From CALINF01 sp039990395 (GTDB taxonomy: Bacteria > Pseudomonadota > Gammaproteobacteria > Pseudomonadales > Halieaceae): DNA of 64,000 nt. This document shows positions 17,833 through 26,821 of the stretch, one piece after another. Below the pieces are notes generated by a model. That model made no database searches and was not told the DNA's origin. It was given only the letters and a program-made list of their open reading frames with translations. How positions within the stretch are numbered: position 1 is the stretch's first letter; each line of letters begins with the position of its first letter. The stretch spans positions 1,550,001-1,614,000 of the forward strand of contig JBDXFZ010000146.1 of the NCBI GenBank assembly GCA_039990395.1, read 5' to 3'. Position numbers and translations under genes: made by a program.

Positions 17833-19091
17833 ACCGTTCTTCATTCTTAACTATCGCAGGCGCGACCATCGCTCTTGGCACTTTCACGACGAGCGGGGCA
17901 GTTGCCGAAACCATCCTGATAGACAATGCCACGATACATACCATGGAGAAACGGGGTGTCCTTAAAAATGCTGACATCCTGATTCAAGACGGTGTTGTCG
18001 CCTCAATTGGTGACAATCTGAGTGCACCCGATGCACAACGCATTGATGCTGCAGGTCGCCATGTGACCCCGTCGTTATTCGCGGGTATTACCTCTATTGG
18101 CCTATCAGAAGTCTCCGGGGTCAAAGAGTCTGTTGACTCCAGCATCTCGGATATTGATATGCCACAAATGCGGCCGGAGTTCCGCGTCGATCCCGCATTC
18201 AATCCCAACTCCAGTCTGGTGCCCATTGCGCGAGTAGAAGGCCTGGGCTTTACGGTTCTGGGTGCTACCGCTAAGGGCTCGATCTTTGGCGGACAGGGGC
18301 GAATGGCACGACTGGATGGTAGCTACGACAGCCTGTTCGGTGGAGAGATTTTGTTTATCAGCGTTGGACGTAATGTGTCCGAGCTCAGTGGCGGTTCACG
18401 CGCAGGGCAGTGGATGCTGCTGGAGCAGGCTGTTGCAGAAGCCCGAACACCTCCGAGAGCGTCTGAGCCCGCCCTCCTGACCCGCAGCGGCAGAGAGACA
18501 CTCAAGCGCTTTTCTCGAGGAGGGACAGTCGTATTTTCTGTCGACCGTGCGAGCGATATCCTGCAAGTGCTGCGCTTTGCAAAGGAGAATGGCTTCAAGC
18601 CCGTGATCAATGGGGGTGCTGAAGCATGGATGGTAGCAACACAGCTTGCAGAGGCTGATGTACCGGTTCTGCTCGACCCACTTGAGAATCTGCCGTCAAA
18701 CTTCGATACGCTGGGTGCTCGCCTGGACAACGCGGCGCTATTGCACGCCGCTGGCGTAACCGTCGTAGTCGCTGGTGGTGAGAGTCACAATGCCCGCAAG
18801 CAGCGCCAAATGGCAGGAAACGCTGTGGCCAATGGCTTACCGCACGCTGCGGGCTTGGCGGCACTGACTTCAGCGCCGGCCTCCGTGTTTGGTGTGAAGA
18901 CAGGGACTCTCAAAGAGGGACAAAGAGCTGATCTGGTGCTATGGAGTGGCGATCCGCTGGAGACAACCACTGTCGCAGACCTTGTGATTGTTAACGGCAA
19001 GCGCGACTCCATGCAGAGCCGCCAAACTCAACTGCGCGATCGTTACCTGCCTCGGCAACCTTCCTTACCGCGGGCATACATAAAGCCGTAG
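17829..19091 (+). CDS. Secreted amidohydrolase-like protein lacking metal ligands
   Basis: 420 residues with a signal peptide ending near AVAE (about residue 27). It shares the fold and C-terminal beta-sandwich with the gene before it (GTLKEGQRADLVLWSGDP). The metal site is gone: the HxH segment reads VTPSLFAGITSIG (Ile87 and Ser89 in place of His), the central His pair reads INGGAE, and the final HSD reads AGGES. It is therefore probably not a hydrolase by itself. The four-base overlap with the intact paralog suggests a structural or regulatory partner. The rest of the fold is well preserved, which argues against simple decay. Confidence 0.8.
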   Translation: MNRSSFLTIAGATIALGTFTTSGAVAETILIDNATIHTMEKRGVLKNADILIQDGVVASIGDNLSAPDAQRIDAAGRHVTPSLFAGITSIGLSEVSGVKESVDSSISDIDMPQMRPEFRVDPAFNPNSSLVPIARVEGLGFTVLGATAKGSIFGGQGRMARLDGSYDSLFGGEILFISVGRNVSELSGGSRAGQWMLLEQAVAEARTPPRASEPALLTRSGRETLKRFSRGGTVVFSVDRASDILQVLRFAKENGFKPVINGGAEAWMVATQLAEADVPVLLDPLENLPSNFDTLGARLDNAALLHAAGVTVVVAGGESHNARKQRQMAGNAVANGLPHAAGLAALTSAPASVFGVKTGTLKEGQRADLVLWSGDPLETTTVADLVIVNGKRDSMQSRQTQLRDRYLPRQPSLPRAYIKP

Positions 19092-19096
19092 TGTTC

Positions 19097-19573
19097 TCAG
19101 CCCTGGCGCTGGGCTTTTGCTAGCAAGCTATCGAGCTTGCTAGCGAATAACTGCCTGTCGGCCTGACTGAACGTTGCTGCGCCGCCGGTTTGAACGCCTA
19201 CATCACGCATGGTCGCCATGAAGTCCCGCATATTGAGTCTGGCACGCACATTCTCTCGCGTGTATAGCTCTCCTCGCGGGTTAAGCGCAAGGCAGCCTTT
19301 TTCCACCGCCTCAGCAGCCAGCGGAATATCACTGGTAACGACGAGGTCACCCGCACTGGCGCGCAACACGATCTCGTCATCAGCCACATCAAAACCCTTC
19401 TGCACCTGAACGAAATTGATATAGGGTGAGGCTGGCACCGTCAGCGGGTGATTTGCAAGTAACGTTAGCGGCACGCGCGTGCGTGTTGCCGCGCGAAACA
19501 GTATCTGCTTGATCGGAGCGGGACACGCATCGGCGTCAACCCAAACTCGAAATGCCCCTGGCCCTTCTGACAA
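19097..19573 (-). CDS. yaiI: YaiI/YqxD family protein (DUF188)
   Basis: 158 residues, full length for the family (E. coli YaiI is about 150). Conserved blocks: VWVDADACP at the start, GFDVADDEIV, GDLVVTSDIPLAAEAVEKG, LNPRGELYT and MRDFM. The fold is PIN-like with clustered acidic residues, but the biochemical function is not established. The start is TTG with no clear ribosome site; it lies 15 bases after the acyl-CoA synthetase stop, so translation may depend on read-through coupling in the operon. Confidence 0.9.
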   Translation of the reverse strand: MSEGPGAFRVWVDADACPAPIKQILFRAATRTRVPLTLLANHPLTVPASPYINFVQVQKGFDVADDEIVLRASAGDLVVTSDIPLAAEAVEKGCLALNPRGELYTRENVRARLNMRDFMATMRDVGVQTGGAATFSQADRQLFASKLDSLLAKAQRQG

Positions 19574-19588
19574 TTTTTTTACTGCGCG

Positions 19589-21241
19589 TCAGGAGTGCCA
19601 GTGAATCAATAGCTCACCTTGCTCTGCAGAGTTTCGCGCCAACTGCTCGGCTATTTCTCCGAATCGCTGCTCAATAGCATCGCGCTTGATCTTGAGCGTA
19701 GGCGTGAGCACTTCGTTTTCAATACTCCACGGCTCTCGTGTCAGGATGACGGCGCCAATACGGGCGTGCTTCTCGATCTCATCATTGATTTTGCGGACAG
19801 TCTCCAGCACTGATTCATGAACCTCGTCTTCGACCTTTCCTTGCGCCTCATCGGTAAGTACAGCCACCATGACCGTCTTGGAATAACCGCGACCCAAAAG
19901 ACACTGCTGTTCCGCATGCTGGTTCTTGGCAAACTCACCCTCGATAGGTGGGGGTGCCACAAACTTGCCTTGAATCGTCTTAAAGTAATCTTTCACACGA
20001 CCCGTGATGTAAAGGAAGCCATCCTCGTCCACACGCACTTTGTCACCCGTGTGAATCCAACCGTCGCGAATAAGCTCAGCTGTTTTATCGGGCTGCTTGT
20101 AATAGCCAGGCGTACAACCGTCAGCCTTAACCGCAAGCTCGTCCTCTTCAGTGATTTTGTACTCCACTTCGCCAACAGGTTTACCAATGGACCCGATACG
20201 CCGTTCATCATGAGTCGAAACAATCAGACCCATCGCCTCAGTCTGCCCAAAGCCTTCCATCAGCGTTAAGCCCATGTCCTCCCACCAATGAATCAATGCG
20301 GGCGGAGTTGGCGCGGCAGCGGTCAGGCAATACTGAACTTCGTCTAGACCCAATCCCTGCACCACTAGCTGGCCAATACCAGCCTTATCCTGCTGCTGTG
20401 CAGCTTCTAGCGCTTCAGAGCCACCAAACTTGGCGATCACAGCCTGTTGGAACTGCTCCCAAATCCGTGGTGGACCAAAGAACACGTGCGGCCGCGTGCG
20501 TGGCAAATCGCGCACAACGGTCTCGAGAGATTCGTTGAAGCTAATCTCACCACCGAACGCGATAGAAGAGAATTCAACGATCTGACGCTCTGCGATATGC
20601 GACAGTGGCAGATAAGAAAAATAGCGCGGATGATCTGGAATCCTGAATGCCTCAGCACCGCGGCGAATCGGGACAAGATTGCTGTCGTGAGTCTGAATGA
20701 CTCCCTTGGGCATGCCCGTCGTGCCTGAGGTAAACACCAGCGAAATCATATCGTCGTGCTTTGGCTCATAAGCGGGAGCTCGGTCTTTCCATTCCAGTAA
20801 AAGGTCATCCCACTTGAGGTGTGGCTCGGCCAGATCAACGCCGGGCAATGCTATCAATACTGTGCCTTCAGGAAGCACGGGCTGAACCTGATCCCAGTTG
20901 GATGTTTCTCCCACAAAAACCACTTTGGTATCAGTGAGATTAAAAATGTATTCCGCGGTATTCCCCGGCAACGTGGTAAACAGGCTGACCTGCACATTTC
21001 CGGACGTGATGATTGCCATGTCTGCCAGCACCCAGTGGGCACGATTGCGTGATAGAACAACCATTTTCTCGCCATGACCAAACTGCGACTCCAGCATCGC
21101 CGCCACCGCATTGATCTGGGCATTGGCCTCAGCCCACGTGTAGTCATCCGAGCCATCTGGTAGCAGATCCCGCATCCAAACAGCGTCTGGCCGCTCAGTA
21201 GCCCAGTGGGAAACAAGCTCCGGTAACGTATTGTGAGTCAT
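19589..21241 (-). CDS. AMP-forming acyl-CoA synthetase (long-chain fatty acid type)
   Basis: 550 residues of the ANL superfamily. TSGTTGMPKG at 171-180 is the AMP/phosphate loop. GFGQTEAMG and TGDKVRVDEDGFLYITGRVKDYFK are the adenylation core and hinge to the C-terminal domain; KIKRDAIEQRF near the end holds the catalytic region lysine. It activates a carboxylic acid to acyl-AMP and then acyl-CoA. The shape (FVAPPPIE, IAERQIVEF) is that of bacterial long-chain ligases of the FAA1 type. Chain-length preference is not readable. yaiI follows in the same direction. Confidence 0.87.
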   Translation of the reverse strand: MTHNTLPELVSHWATERPDAVWMRDLLPDGSDDYTWAEANAQINAVAAMLESQFGHGEKMVVLSRNRAHWVLADMAIITSGNVQVSLFTTLPGNTAEYIFNLTDTKVVFVGETSNWDQVQPVLPEGTVLIALPGVDLAEPHLKWDDLLLEWKDRAPAYEPKHDDMISLVFTSGTTGMPKGVIQTHDSNLVPIRRGAEAFRIPDHPRYFSYLPLSHIAERQIVEFSSIAFGGEISFNESLETVVRDLPRTRPHVFFGPPRIWEQFQQAVIAKFGGSEALEAAQQQDKAGIGQLVVQGLGLDEVQYCLTAAAPTPPALIHWWEDMGLTLMEGFGQTEAMGLIVSTHDERRIGSIGKPVGEVEYKITEEDELAVKADGCTPGYYKQPDKTAELIRDGWIHTGDKVRVDEDGFLYITGRVKDYFKTIQGKFVAPPPIEGEFAKNQHAEQQCLLGRGYSKTVMVAVLTDEAQGKVEDEVHESVLETVRKINDEIEKHARIGAVILTREPWSIENEVLTPTLKIKRDAIEQRFGEIAEQLARNSAEQGELLIHWHS

Positions 21242-21341
21242 CCGATACAGTCCTACAGTTTTTCAAGGGGAACAAAGATTACCAGACATTCGGTTTTTCC
21301 CAAAGAGCCACGCCGCTCTGCCCATTACCGACCTATCAGCC

Positions 21342-21956
21342 TTATTCCAGGCTTTGCTGACCCGTGCCTGTGGGCGTGCCTCGCTGCTGCAATCCTCCCT
21401 GCCCCAGGTCTGGATTAGAGGGATTGTTTAGGGCTTTAGGCAGAGGCTTTAGCGCAGCGGCACCCCACTGGTGCTGTGGCATCCTCCCGGTCAGGTCGTC
21501 CACATCAACCACCGAGACGAAACCGAATAGCGGTTGCACCGCGCCACCACCGCCAGCGTCATTATCCCACTCGCTCACAGTGGTACTCACGAGCTGATAG
21601 TCTCGATCAAAAGTGAGCAGCAAATACTCCCCCTTAACGCGAGCATCACCCCAATCCATGCTGAGAAAATCGGCTCCCATAAACCCAAGACTGAACCCCA
21701 CTGAGGTCTCAGTCACTAGCCAATACTCCCAGGCCAGTACATACCCACTGTCGCCTGCGGCTAACCTGTGCGGCGGGCCCAATCTTGCAAGAATGTCCCC
21801 CAGTTGCGCCTGCTCTCCCTCGGCTGGTATATCGAGTTCAGTTAATGGCTTGCCAAGGTCATAGGACCAGATGCTGCAACCGGATAGCAACGCAGCTGTA
21901 CAAAGGAGAAGCGCCAGCCTTTGAGCTCTGCACAGCAGGTCATTCATCGACAGCAT
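21342..21956 (-). CDS. Lipoprotein of unknown function
   Basis: 204 residues with a lipobox LLSGC (Cys about 27). A SmpA/BamE-like turn (LGDILARLGPPHRLAAG) follows, then a hydrophobic beta-rich part (EYWLVTETSVGFSLGFMGADF) and a low-complexity Gly/Gln/Pro tail. It overlaps the stop of the upstream lipoprotein gene by 17 bases (8 if the second ATG at 21947 is used), so the two are coupled. The shared 'GPPxxL/V' region suggests both have BamE-like beta-alpha folds that bind at the outer membrane; that is inference. Confidence 0.72.
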   Translation of the reverse strand: MLSMNDLLCRAQRLALLLCTAALLSGCSIWSYDLGKPLTELDIPAEGEQAQLGDILARLGPPHRLAAGDSGYVLAWEYWLVTETSVGFSLGFMGADFLSMDWGDARVKGEYLLLTFDRDYQLVSTTVSEWDNDAGGGGAVQPLFGFVSVVDVDDLTGRMPQHQWGAAALKPLPKALNNPSNPDLGQGGLQQRGTPTGTGQQSLE

Positions 21957-22299
21957 GGGTCTTGGTTGCGAAGTCGGTTAGCACATCGTTTTCATCAAAG
22001 AAGAAGACAGCTCTGTCGTAGCGGGTATCGATACGCATGCGGTTATAAACAATCAGGATAAGCCCTTCACCTTCAGAGCGCTCGTACAAGTAATACAGTG
22101 CGGTTTCGTCATCCAGGGCAATAACTTGTGAAGGCGGGCCCAATGCGGTGAGCACATCCTTGCGGGTTGTCTCGCCTTTAGTCATGTCCGCTATGACGTT
22201 GTCTTGCCAAGTGACATCTACCCCACGCTTATTCTCGTATTGGGCACACCCACCCAGCAGTGCCAGCGTTGCTATAAGGGTTATTATTCTCAGGGGCAT
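21940..22299 (-). CDS. Small lipoprotein with SmpA/OmlA-like domain
   Basis: 119 residues from the ATG at 22299; an ATG five codons upstream (22314) is also possible. The lipobox LLGGC is at the end of MPLRIITLIATLALLGGC. TTRKDVLTALGPPSQVIAL is the typical first helix-turn of the SmpA/OmlA (BamE-like) fold, followed by strands (ALYYLYERSEGE, RYDRAVFFFDEND). The protein is probably anchored at the outer membrane. It is not BamE itself by sequence. It is coupled to the next lipoprotein gene. Confidence 0.75.
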   Translation of the reverse strand: MPLRIITLIATLALLGGCAQYENKRGVDVTWQDNVIADMTKGETTRKDVLTALGPPSQVIALDDETALYYLYERSEGEGLILIVYNRMRIDTRYDRAVFFFDENDVLTDFATKTHAVDE

Positions 22300-22449
22300 A
22301 ACTTGCTCTCTCATTTCAGATCAATCCTTGATTGCTATTAAAGTTGCTCACCAGTTATCCGGCAGTAGTGGCAAAAACCGACATTACACCTCTACTCGTC
22401 CGCCTACGCTTTAAAGTCTTACACAGTTATTGATTTTGGGTTAGCTACT

Positions 22450-22695
22450 CTACGGCTTAAGACGCAACCATCGTCGCCACCAGGGTTGGTTGGACAGCCC
22501 TGTTGCAACTGGTTTATGTGTATCGGGTTTACCATTCTCACTGTACCACTGCTCCCATTCCCAGGCCGTAAGCGTACGCGGCACGTCGTGCTCGGTAGCA
22601 CGCTTGAGGGCATGACCACGTAACGACGTATCTTTTGCTTCCTCAGCCTGATTGAGAATTTGACGAATACGTTTTTGCTGCCGAGTTTCAGTCAT
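22450..22695 (-). CDS. Small conserved-looking protein of unknown function
   Basis: 81 residues, starting two bases after the SDR gene stop on the same strand. It has an N-terminal basic helix (RQQKRIRQILNQAEEAK), a Trp-rich middle (TAWEWEQWYSEN) and a C terminus with WWRRWLRLKP. No signal peptide and no family that I recognise. The tight spacing and strong amino-acid bias support a real gene. Confidence 0.6.
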   Translation of the reverse strand: MTETRQQKRIRQILNQAEEAKDTSLRGHALKRATEHDVPRTLTAWEWEQWYSENGKPDTHKPVATGLSNQPWWRRWLRLKP

Positions 22696-22697
22696 GT

Positions 22698-23444
22698 CTA
22701 CCAGGGAATTTGTTTACCTGCATAATCGAGGAATGACAGCTCTCCGTCTACCGTGGCCGAGCGCATAATGCCAACCAGACTGTCTGCGACGTAATCGGGG
22801 CTAAACAGCTTTTCAGCGGCAACATTTCGCTGGAACGGCTTTGACAAAGCAGTGTCGGTGGTACCAGGATGAAACGCAATGAGTTTGACGCCCTTCGCGC
22901 GCCTCTTCAGTTCGACCGCCGCACTGCGCAATACCATATTGAGACCAGCCTTGGACGATCGATAGCTATACCATCCACCCAGGTTGTTATCACTTATGCT
23001 ACCAACGCGGGCACTCAAAGCGGCAATGATGCAACGTTTTGAATTACGCAATGGCTTGGCCAGCGCACGCAGCCATAACGATGGTACAACCACGTTGGCA
23101 TCAAACACTGCATGCATAGCTTCGCTGTGGAGCTGCTCCAGCTGCCGCTCTGGCGCAATATGCGCGCCATCGTGGAGCAGACCACCTGCCAGCACGACGT
23201 AATCTGGCAGAAGGTCCTGAGAAAACAATTCGGTGGCTGTGCGCTCAATTGACTCCTGAGTGTAGTCACAGTGCACACGAAGCAGTCCTGCCGGACCACC
23301 GCCAGCGGCGACAGTCGGCGCTTGCGCACTGATCGCGACAACCATGGCATCGGGTTCCTGCAGAAAGCGTGACACGACGGCCGCGCCGATCCCTCCCGAG
23401 GCTCCGACGACCCAAACACAGCATCCCTGTGTATCGCTACTCAC
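22698..23444 (-). CDS. Short-chain dehydrogenase/reductase, CsgA-like
   Basis: 248 residues. The nucleotide motif is VGASGGIGAA near 13-22; the catalytic Tyr and Lys are in YSYRSSKAGLN, with Ser in AALSARVGS. The truncated NNAG region (VLAGGLLHDG) and the C-terminal FLDYAGKQIPW are typical of the C-factor/CsgA branch of SDRs found in many marine Gammaproteobacteria. The substrate is unknown. It forms a probable operon with the 81-residue gene downstream. Confidence 0.82.
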   Translation of the reverse strand: MSSDTQGCCVWVVGASGGIGAAVVSRFLQEPDAMVVAISAQAPTVAAGGGPAGLLRVHCDYTQESIERTATELFSQDLLPDYVVLAGGLLHDGAHIAPERQLEQLHSEAMHAVFDANVVVPSLWLRALAKPLRNSKRCIIAALSARVGSISDNNLGGWYSYRSSKAGLNMVLRSAAVELKRRAKGVKLIAFHPGTTDTALSKPFQRNVAAEKLFSPDYVADSLVGIMRSATVDGELSFLDYAGKQIPW

Positions 23445-23544
23445 TCTACTTCAACTCGCATAGTCATAGTGGTAACTACGTGTTCAAACCGATCGCGGAT
23501 GGGTGCTATTCTGCCTGCCCAACGTTTTACGCCAGGGACTACGA

Positions 23545-23955
23545 ATGCCCCAGAACGCTGTTTCCGATACTCACCGCTTTAGTCCGGCTGATTTGCCCAA
23601 TGCGCAGATCATCGGCAACGAAGACACAATGTATGCACTTTTTGATCACTTGCGCGAACAAGATCCCATTTGCTGGGCGGAGCATGACGAGTACCACTCT
23701 TTCTGAGCACTCAGAGCAGATGGCAATGTGGAAAGACAACCCCGACATGGATATCGGCGCTGCCAAAGAGTTGATTCGCTGGACGTCTCCAGTGCGCCAT
23801 ATGGTGCCGCACGGCTACTGCGGATTTCGCAGCTACACGGTAAGCAGATTAAGTCTGGTGACAATATTGAGGAAAACGGACAAGCAGACTGGATACACGC
23901 CATTTTTGTGGGTGGGCTAAAGTCGCTACCGGTATCCTACGGGTTTAAATCGTAA
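23545..23955 (+). pseudogene. Cytochrome P450 remnant with deletions and frameshifts
   Basis: Three pieces of a bacterial P450 in different frames. The first frame (23545-23703) reads a normal N terminus (MYALFDHLREQDPICWAEHD), then stops. Just before that stop a second frame continues with the K-helix region, EHSEQMAMWKDNPDMD then AAKELIRWTSPVRHM, which contains the ExxR motif. From about 23800 removing single extra C residues restores VRTATADF then LHGKQIKSGDNI. Finally IFVGGLKSLPV, the P450 C terminus, follows directly. Roughly the I-helix oxygen-binding half and the whole heme-Cys loop are missing. No functional enzyme is possible. The ATG lacks a clear ribosome site. Confidence 0.85.
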
Positions 23956-23969
23956 GATTCTCAACCCTG

Positions 23970-24284
23970 CTAACTGTCAGCACCGGCCACTTTTTTGGCG
24001 CTGTCTACCTGCCCGGCGTGACCGGTGAAATTGGAACGACCCTCACGGGATGCATCGTGGTCACTCGTCCAGGTCTTTGATTTATTGGCATCCGCCGAGC
24101 GATGACCAGAATCGCCGAAGTTCTTTGGCTCAACCTTAACCTTGGCACCCGTGCCCTTGGTGGCACAGGCTTTATCGGTAAAGGTCTTCTTGCCCGTAGC
24201 CGGGTCTGTGCACATATACACTCCCGCACTGGCAAGGGGTGAGATGCTCAACACACCGATGAATACCATAATTGCACTACGCAT
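23970..24284 (-). CDS. DUF4124-like small secreted protein
   Basis: 104 residues with a signal peptide ending at ASA (about residue 20). The short conserved block VYMCTDPATGKKTFTDKACA is the DUF4124 motif, with two Cys that may form a disulfide; the rest is hydrophilic and probably disordered. Function unknown for the family. It is convergent with the P450 remnant. Confidence 0.7.
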   Translation of the reverse strand: MRSAIMVFIGVLSISPLASAGVYMCTDPATGKKTFTDKACATKGTGAKVKVEPKNFGDSGHRSADANKSKTWTSDHDASREGRSNFTGHAGQVDSAKKVAGADS

Positions 24285-24516
24285 TGTTATGCCACCAACT
24301 CATTATCTACAAGCTCAAGCCCAACCATATAGCGGGTACTTCTCTCGTGTCCACGCCTAACTGGACTATTTCACAAAAAAGCTTCGGCATATGGCTGATC
24401 CTTTTAAATCAATAACTTAGAAACCCTTTCTCAGACAAAATCTGCCACCAAGTGCTTGCCCTTTCCTAGTCAGGTATGCTGTTGAATCAATAAATCAAAA
24501 GGCTATAAGAAAGGCA

Positions 24517-25050
24517 GTGGCAGACACATCGACGTGGGTGTTCGGGTACGGGTCACTCATCTACAAAGTGGATTTTCCCTTCATAGAACGTGAACCTGCC
24601 AGCATTACTGGCTGGGCCCGACGTTTCTGGCAAGGCTCTCACGATCACAGAGGAACGCCTGAGGCACCCGGTCGCGTTGTGACACTGATCCCCAGCCCCG
24701 GCAATGTTTGCCAGGGGGTTGCCTATCGAATCGCGCACGATGTGTTTGATCATCTAGACCACCGAGAGAAGAACGGCTACCAGCGCATGCAAACATCCAT
24801 TGCCCTGAGCGATTCGAAACGAATGGTAGGTGGAGTTACCTATTACGCAGATGCCGACAACGTGGCGTTCCTGGGACCACAAGCAGACAAACCGTTAGCA
24901 CAGCATATCGCGCGAGCCTCCGGCCCCAGCGGTCGAAACATAGACTACGCTTTGCAACTTGCAGCGGCTCTGCGCGAGTTAAACGAAGAAGACGCTCACG
25001 TTTTCGCTATCGAGGCCCTATTATTGGAGCAACAGCGCAGAACCCGCTAA
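24517..25050 (+). CDS. ChaC-like gamma-glutamylcyclotransferase
   Basis: 177 residues from a GTG. Substrate loop VFGYGSLI at 8-15 and the catalytic Glu84 in LDHREKNGY are both present, as are WARRFWQGSHDHRG and GVAYRIA. Members of the ChaC branch release 5-oxoproline from glutathione in the cytoplasm. The protein is slightly shorter than E. coli ChaC (about 230). It sits 79 bases before the DUF169 gene on the same strand. Confidence 0.87.
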   Translation: MADTSTWVFGYGSLIYKVDFPFIEREPASITGWARRFWQGSHDHRGTPEAPGRVVTLIPSPGNVCQGVAYRIAHDVFDHLDHREKNGYQRMQTSIALSDSKRMVGGVTYYADADNVAFLGPQADKPLAQHIARASGPSGRNIDYALQLAAALRELNEEDAHVFAIEALLLEQQRRTR

Positions 25051-25129
25051 TAAATCTCCACGACACTTGGCCACTGGCGATCTCTCGCAATGAGCTAACA
25101 ATTACAACTGCCACAAAGAGGATTAAACC

Positions 25130-25927
25130 ATGACTCAAAACAATTGCTGGGATGATGATACGCAGTACAACTATGCAGAACTGGTGGATGGCCTCAATCA
25201 ATTTCTGCGCCTGCGCACCACACCAGTCGGAATGAAGCGATTTCACAAAGCAGCCGAACTTGAACAGATACATCGTCTACGACGACCACCGGCTGGCGAA
25301 AAATTTGCAACCGACCAGATCGTCGGACAATCGCGTTGGCTGGGTTACACCCTGGGTATCACCATGGACAACCTCGTGGGCTCACAATGCGGTGCAGTTG
25401 TTGGCCTGCACCCGCGGGATGAAGAGTTTTTAAGTGGGAACGCATTCAATGGTGTCTGGTATGGCGATTTGATCAGTAGTTCTAAGCACCAGCATGAAAT
25501 GAGCTGCGCGTCTTATGGTGAATATGAAGCGATCGTCACCTCACCGCTAACGTCTGGCCGAATAGACAACCCGGATATCTGCCTGATTTACGGCACGCCA
25601 GGACAGATGATCACACTTATGAATGGTCTTCAGTATCGCAACTATAAAAAATATACTTTTACCTGCGTTGGCGAAAGCGCCTGCGCCGACTCGTGGGGCA
25701 ACGCTCTGAGGACCGGAGAACCCTCACTATCGATTCCCTGCTATGCGGAACGCAAATTTGGCGGAGTTCAGGATGACGAGATGCTGCTGGCTATCCCGCC
25801 TAGTTTTCTTCCGTCTATTGTGGAGGGTCTGGCCGCACTGAGCCGCACTGGGCTACGCTACCCGATACCGAATCATGGACTGGATAAATCGCCCATGGCC
25901 AGCATGGCACAAAGCTACGGCTCCTGA
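25130..25927 (+). CDS. DUF169 family protein
   Basis: 265 residues. The family is recognised by RLRTTPVGMKRF near the start, the block CADSWGNALRTGEPSLSIPCYAERKFGG and DDEMLLAIPPSFL near the end. DUF169 proteins have no settled biochemical role and conserved cysteines here (GESACAD, SIPCYAE) may bind metal or a thiol; that is inference. It starts at ATG with GAGG eight bases upstream. Confidence 0.82.
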   Translation: MTQNNCWDDDTQYNYAELVDGLNQFLRLRTTPVGMKRFHKAAELEQIHRLRRPPAGEKFATDQIVGQSRWLGYTLGITMDNLVGSQCGAVVGLHPRDEEFLSGNAFNGVWYGDLISSSKHQHEMSCASYGEYEAIVTSPLTSGRIDNPDICLIYGTPGQMITLMNGLQYRNYKKYTFTCVGESACADSWGNALRTGEPSLSIPCYAERKFGGVQDDEMLLAIPPSFLPSIVEGLAALSRTGLRYPIPNHGLDKSPMASMAQSYGS

Positions 25928-25963
25928 TCGTTTGCGCTGGAGAGGATGAGCAGATTTTCACTA

Positions 25964-26821
25964 CTAGTCTTCCTCTTCCGCCGCTCTCAGTCGCTCCTGC
26001 AACTCTTCCTGCTCGGCCAGTGCCGCCTTGATTTCCAACATCACGGAATCAACGTTGGCTTCGTGTTCGTCCAGTTCAAACTCACCCGTGAGCGGCATGT
26101 CTGGATGCAAATCACCGGCTTCAAATGCAGCCCAGATCTCTTGCGCGTAATGACTGTTAAGAAGCTCAGGTGCGAACATGGCGTAATAGTTAGTGATATT
26201 ACTAACGTCACGCTCAAGCATTGCCTGCGCGTTGTTGTTGGACGCCGCAAAAACGGCCTGCGGTAAATCAATGATCACTGGGCCACCTTCATCGAGCAAG
26301 ACATTAAACTCCGACAGGTCGCCGTGAATGAGTCCTGCACAAAGCATCCGCATAACATCCAACATAATCAGATGGTGGTCTTCCCTGGCTTGCTGCGCTG
26401 ACATCGTTACATCGTTCAGCCGGGGAGCCACGTCACCCTCGCTATCGGTAATGAGCTCCATGATTAGCACGCCATCCACACAACCAAAGGGCTCGGGTAC
26501 TCGAACGCCAGCGGCTGCCAAACGGTACAATGCATCGACTTCTGCATTCTGCCAAACGTCTTCCTGCTCCTGCCGGCCATAGCGAGAGCCTTTCTCCATT
26601 GCTCTGGCACGACGACTATTGCGCACCTTACGGCCTTCTGTGTACTGCGCAGCTTTTTTGAAACTGCGCTTGCTGGCGTCTTTATAGATTTTTGCACAAC
26701 GTTCATTGCGGCCACAGCGCACGACAAAAACATCCGCTTCCTTACCACTCATTAGCGGATACAGCACTTCATCAATCAGACCATCCGCTACCAACGGCTG
26801 CAGTCGCTTGGGTATTTTCAC
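25964..26821 (-). CDS. RIO-family serine/threonine protein kinase
   Basis: 285 residues from a GTG at 26821. The motifs are those of RIO1-type kinases: nucleotide loop SGKEADVF (25-32), ATP-binding Lys44 (CAKIYK), flexible loop rich in Arg around 61-90, catalytic Asp168 in HGDLSEFN (166-173) and metal Asp185 in IIDLPQAV. A C-terminal acidic tail of about 50 residues follows. In eukaryotes and archaea RIO kinases act in small-subunit ribosome maturation; the bacterial role is unclear. The GTGA overlap with the dbpA stop implies the two proteins are made together. Confidence 0.88.
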   Translation of the reverse strand: MKIPKRLQPLVADGLIDEVLYPLMSGKEADVFVVRCGRNERCAKIYKDASKRSFKKAAQYTEGRKVRNSRRARAMEKGSRYGRQEQEDVWQNAEVDALYRLAAAGVRVPEPFGCVDGVLIMELITDSEGDVAPRLNDVTMSAQQAREDHHLIMLDVMRMLCAGLIHGDLSEFNVLLDEGGPVIIDLPQAVFAASNNNAQAMLERDVSNITNYYAMFAPELLNSHYAQEIWAAFEAGDLHPDMPLTGEFELDEHEANVDSVMLEIKAALAEQEELQERLRAAEEED

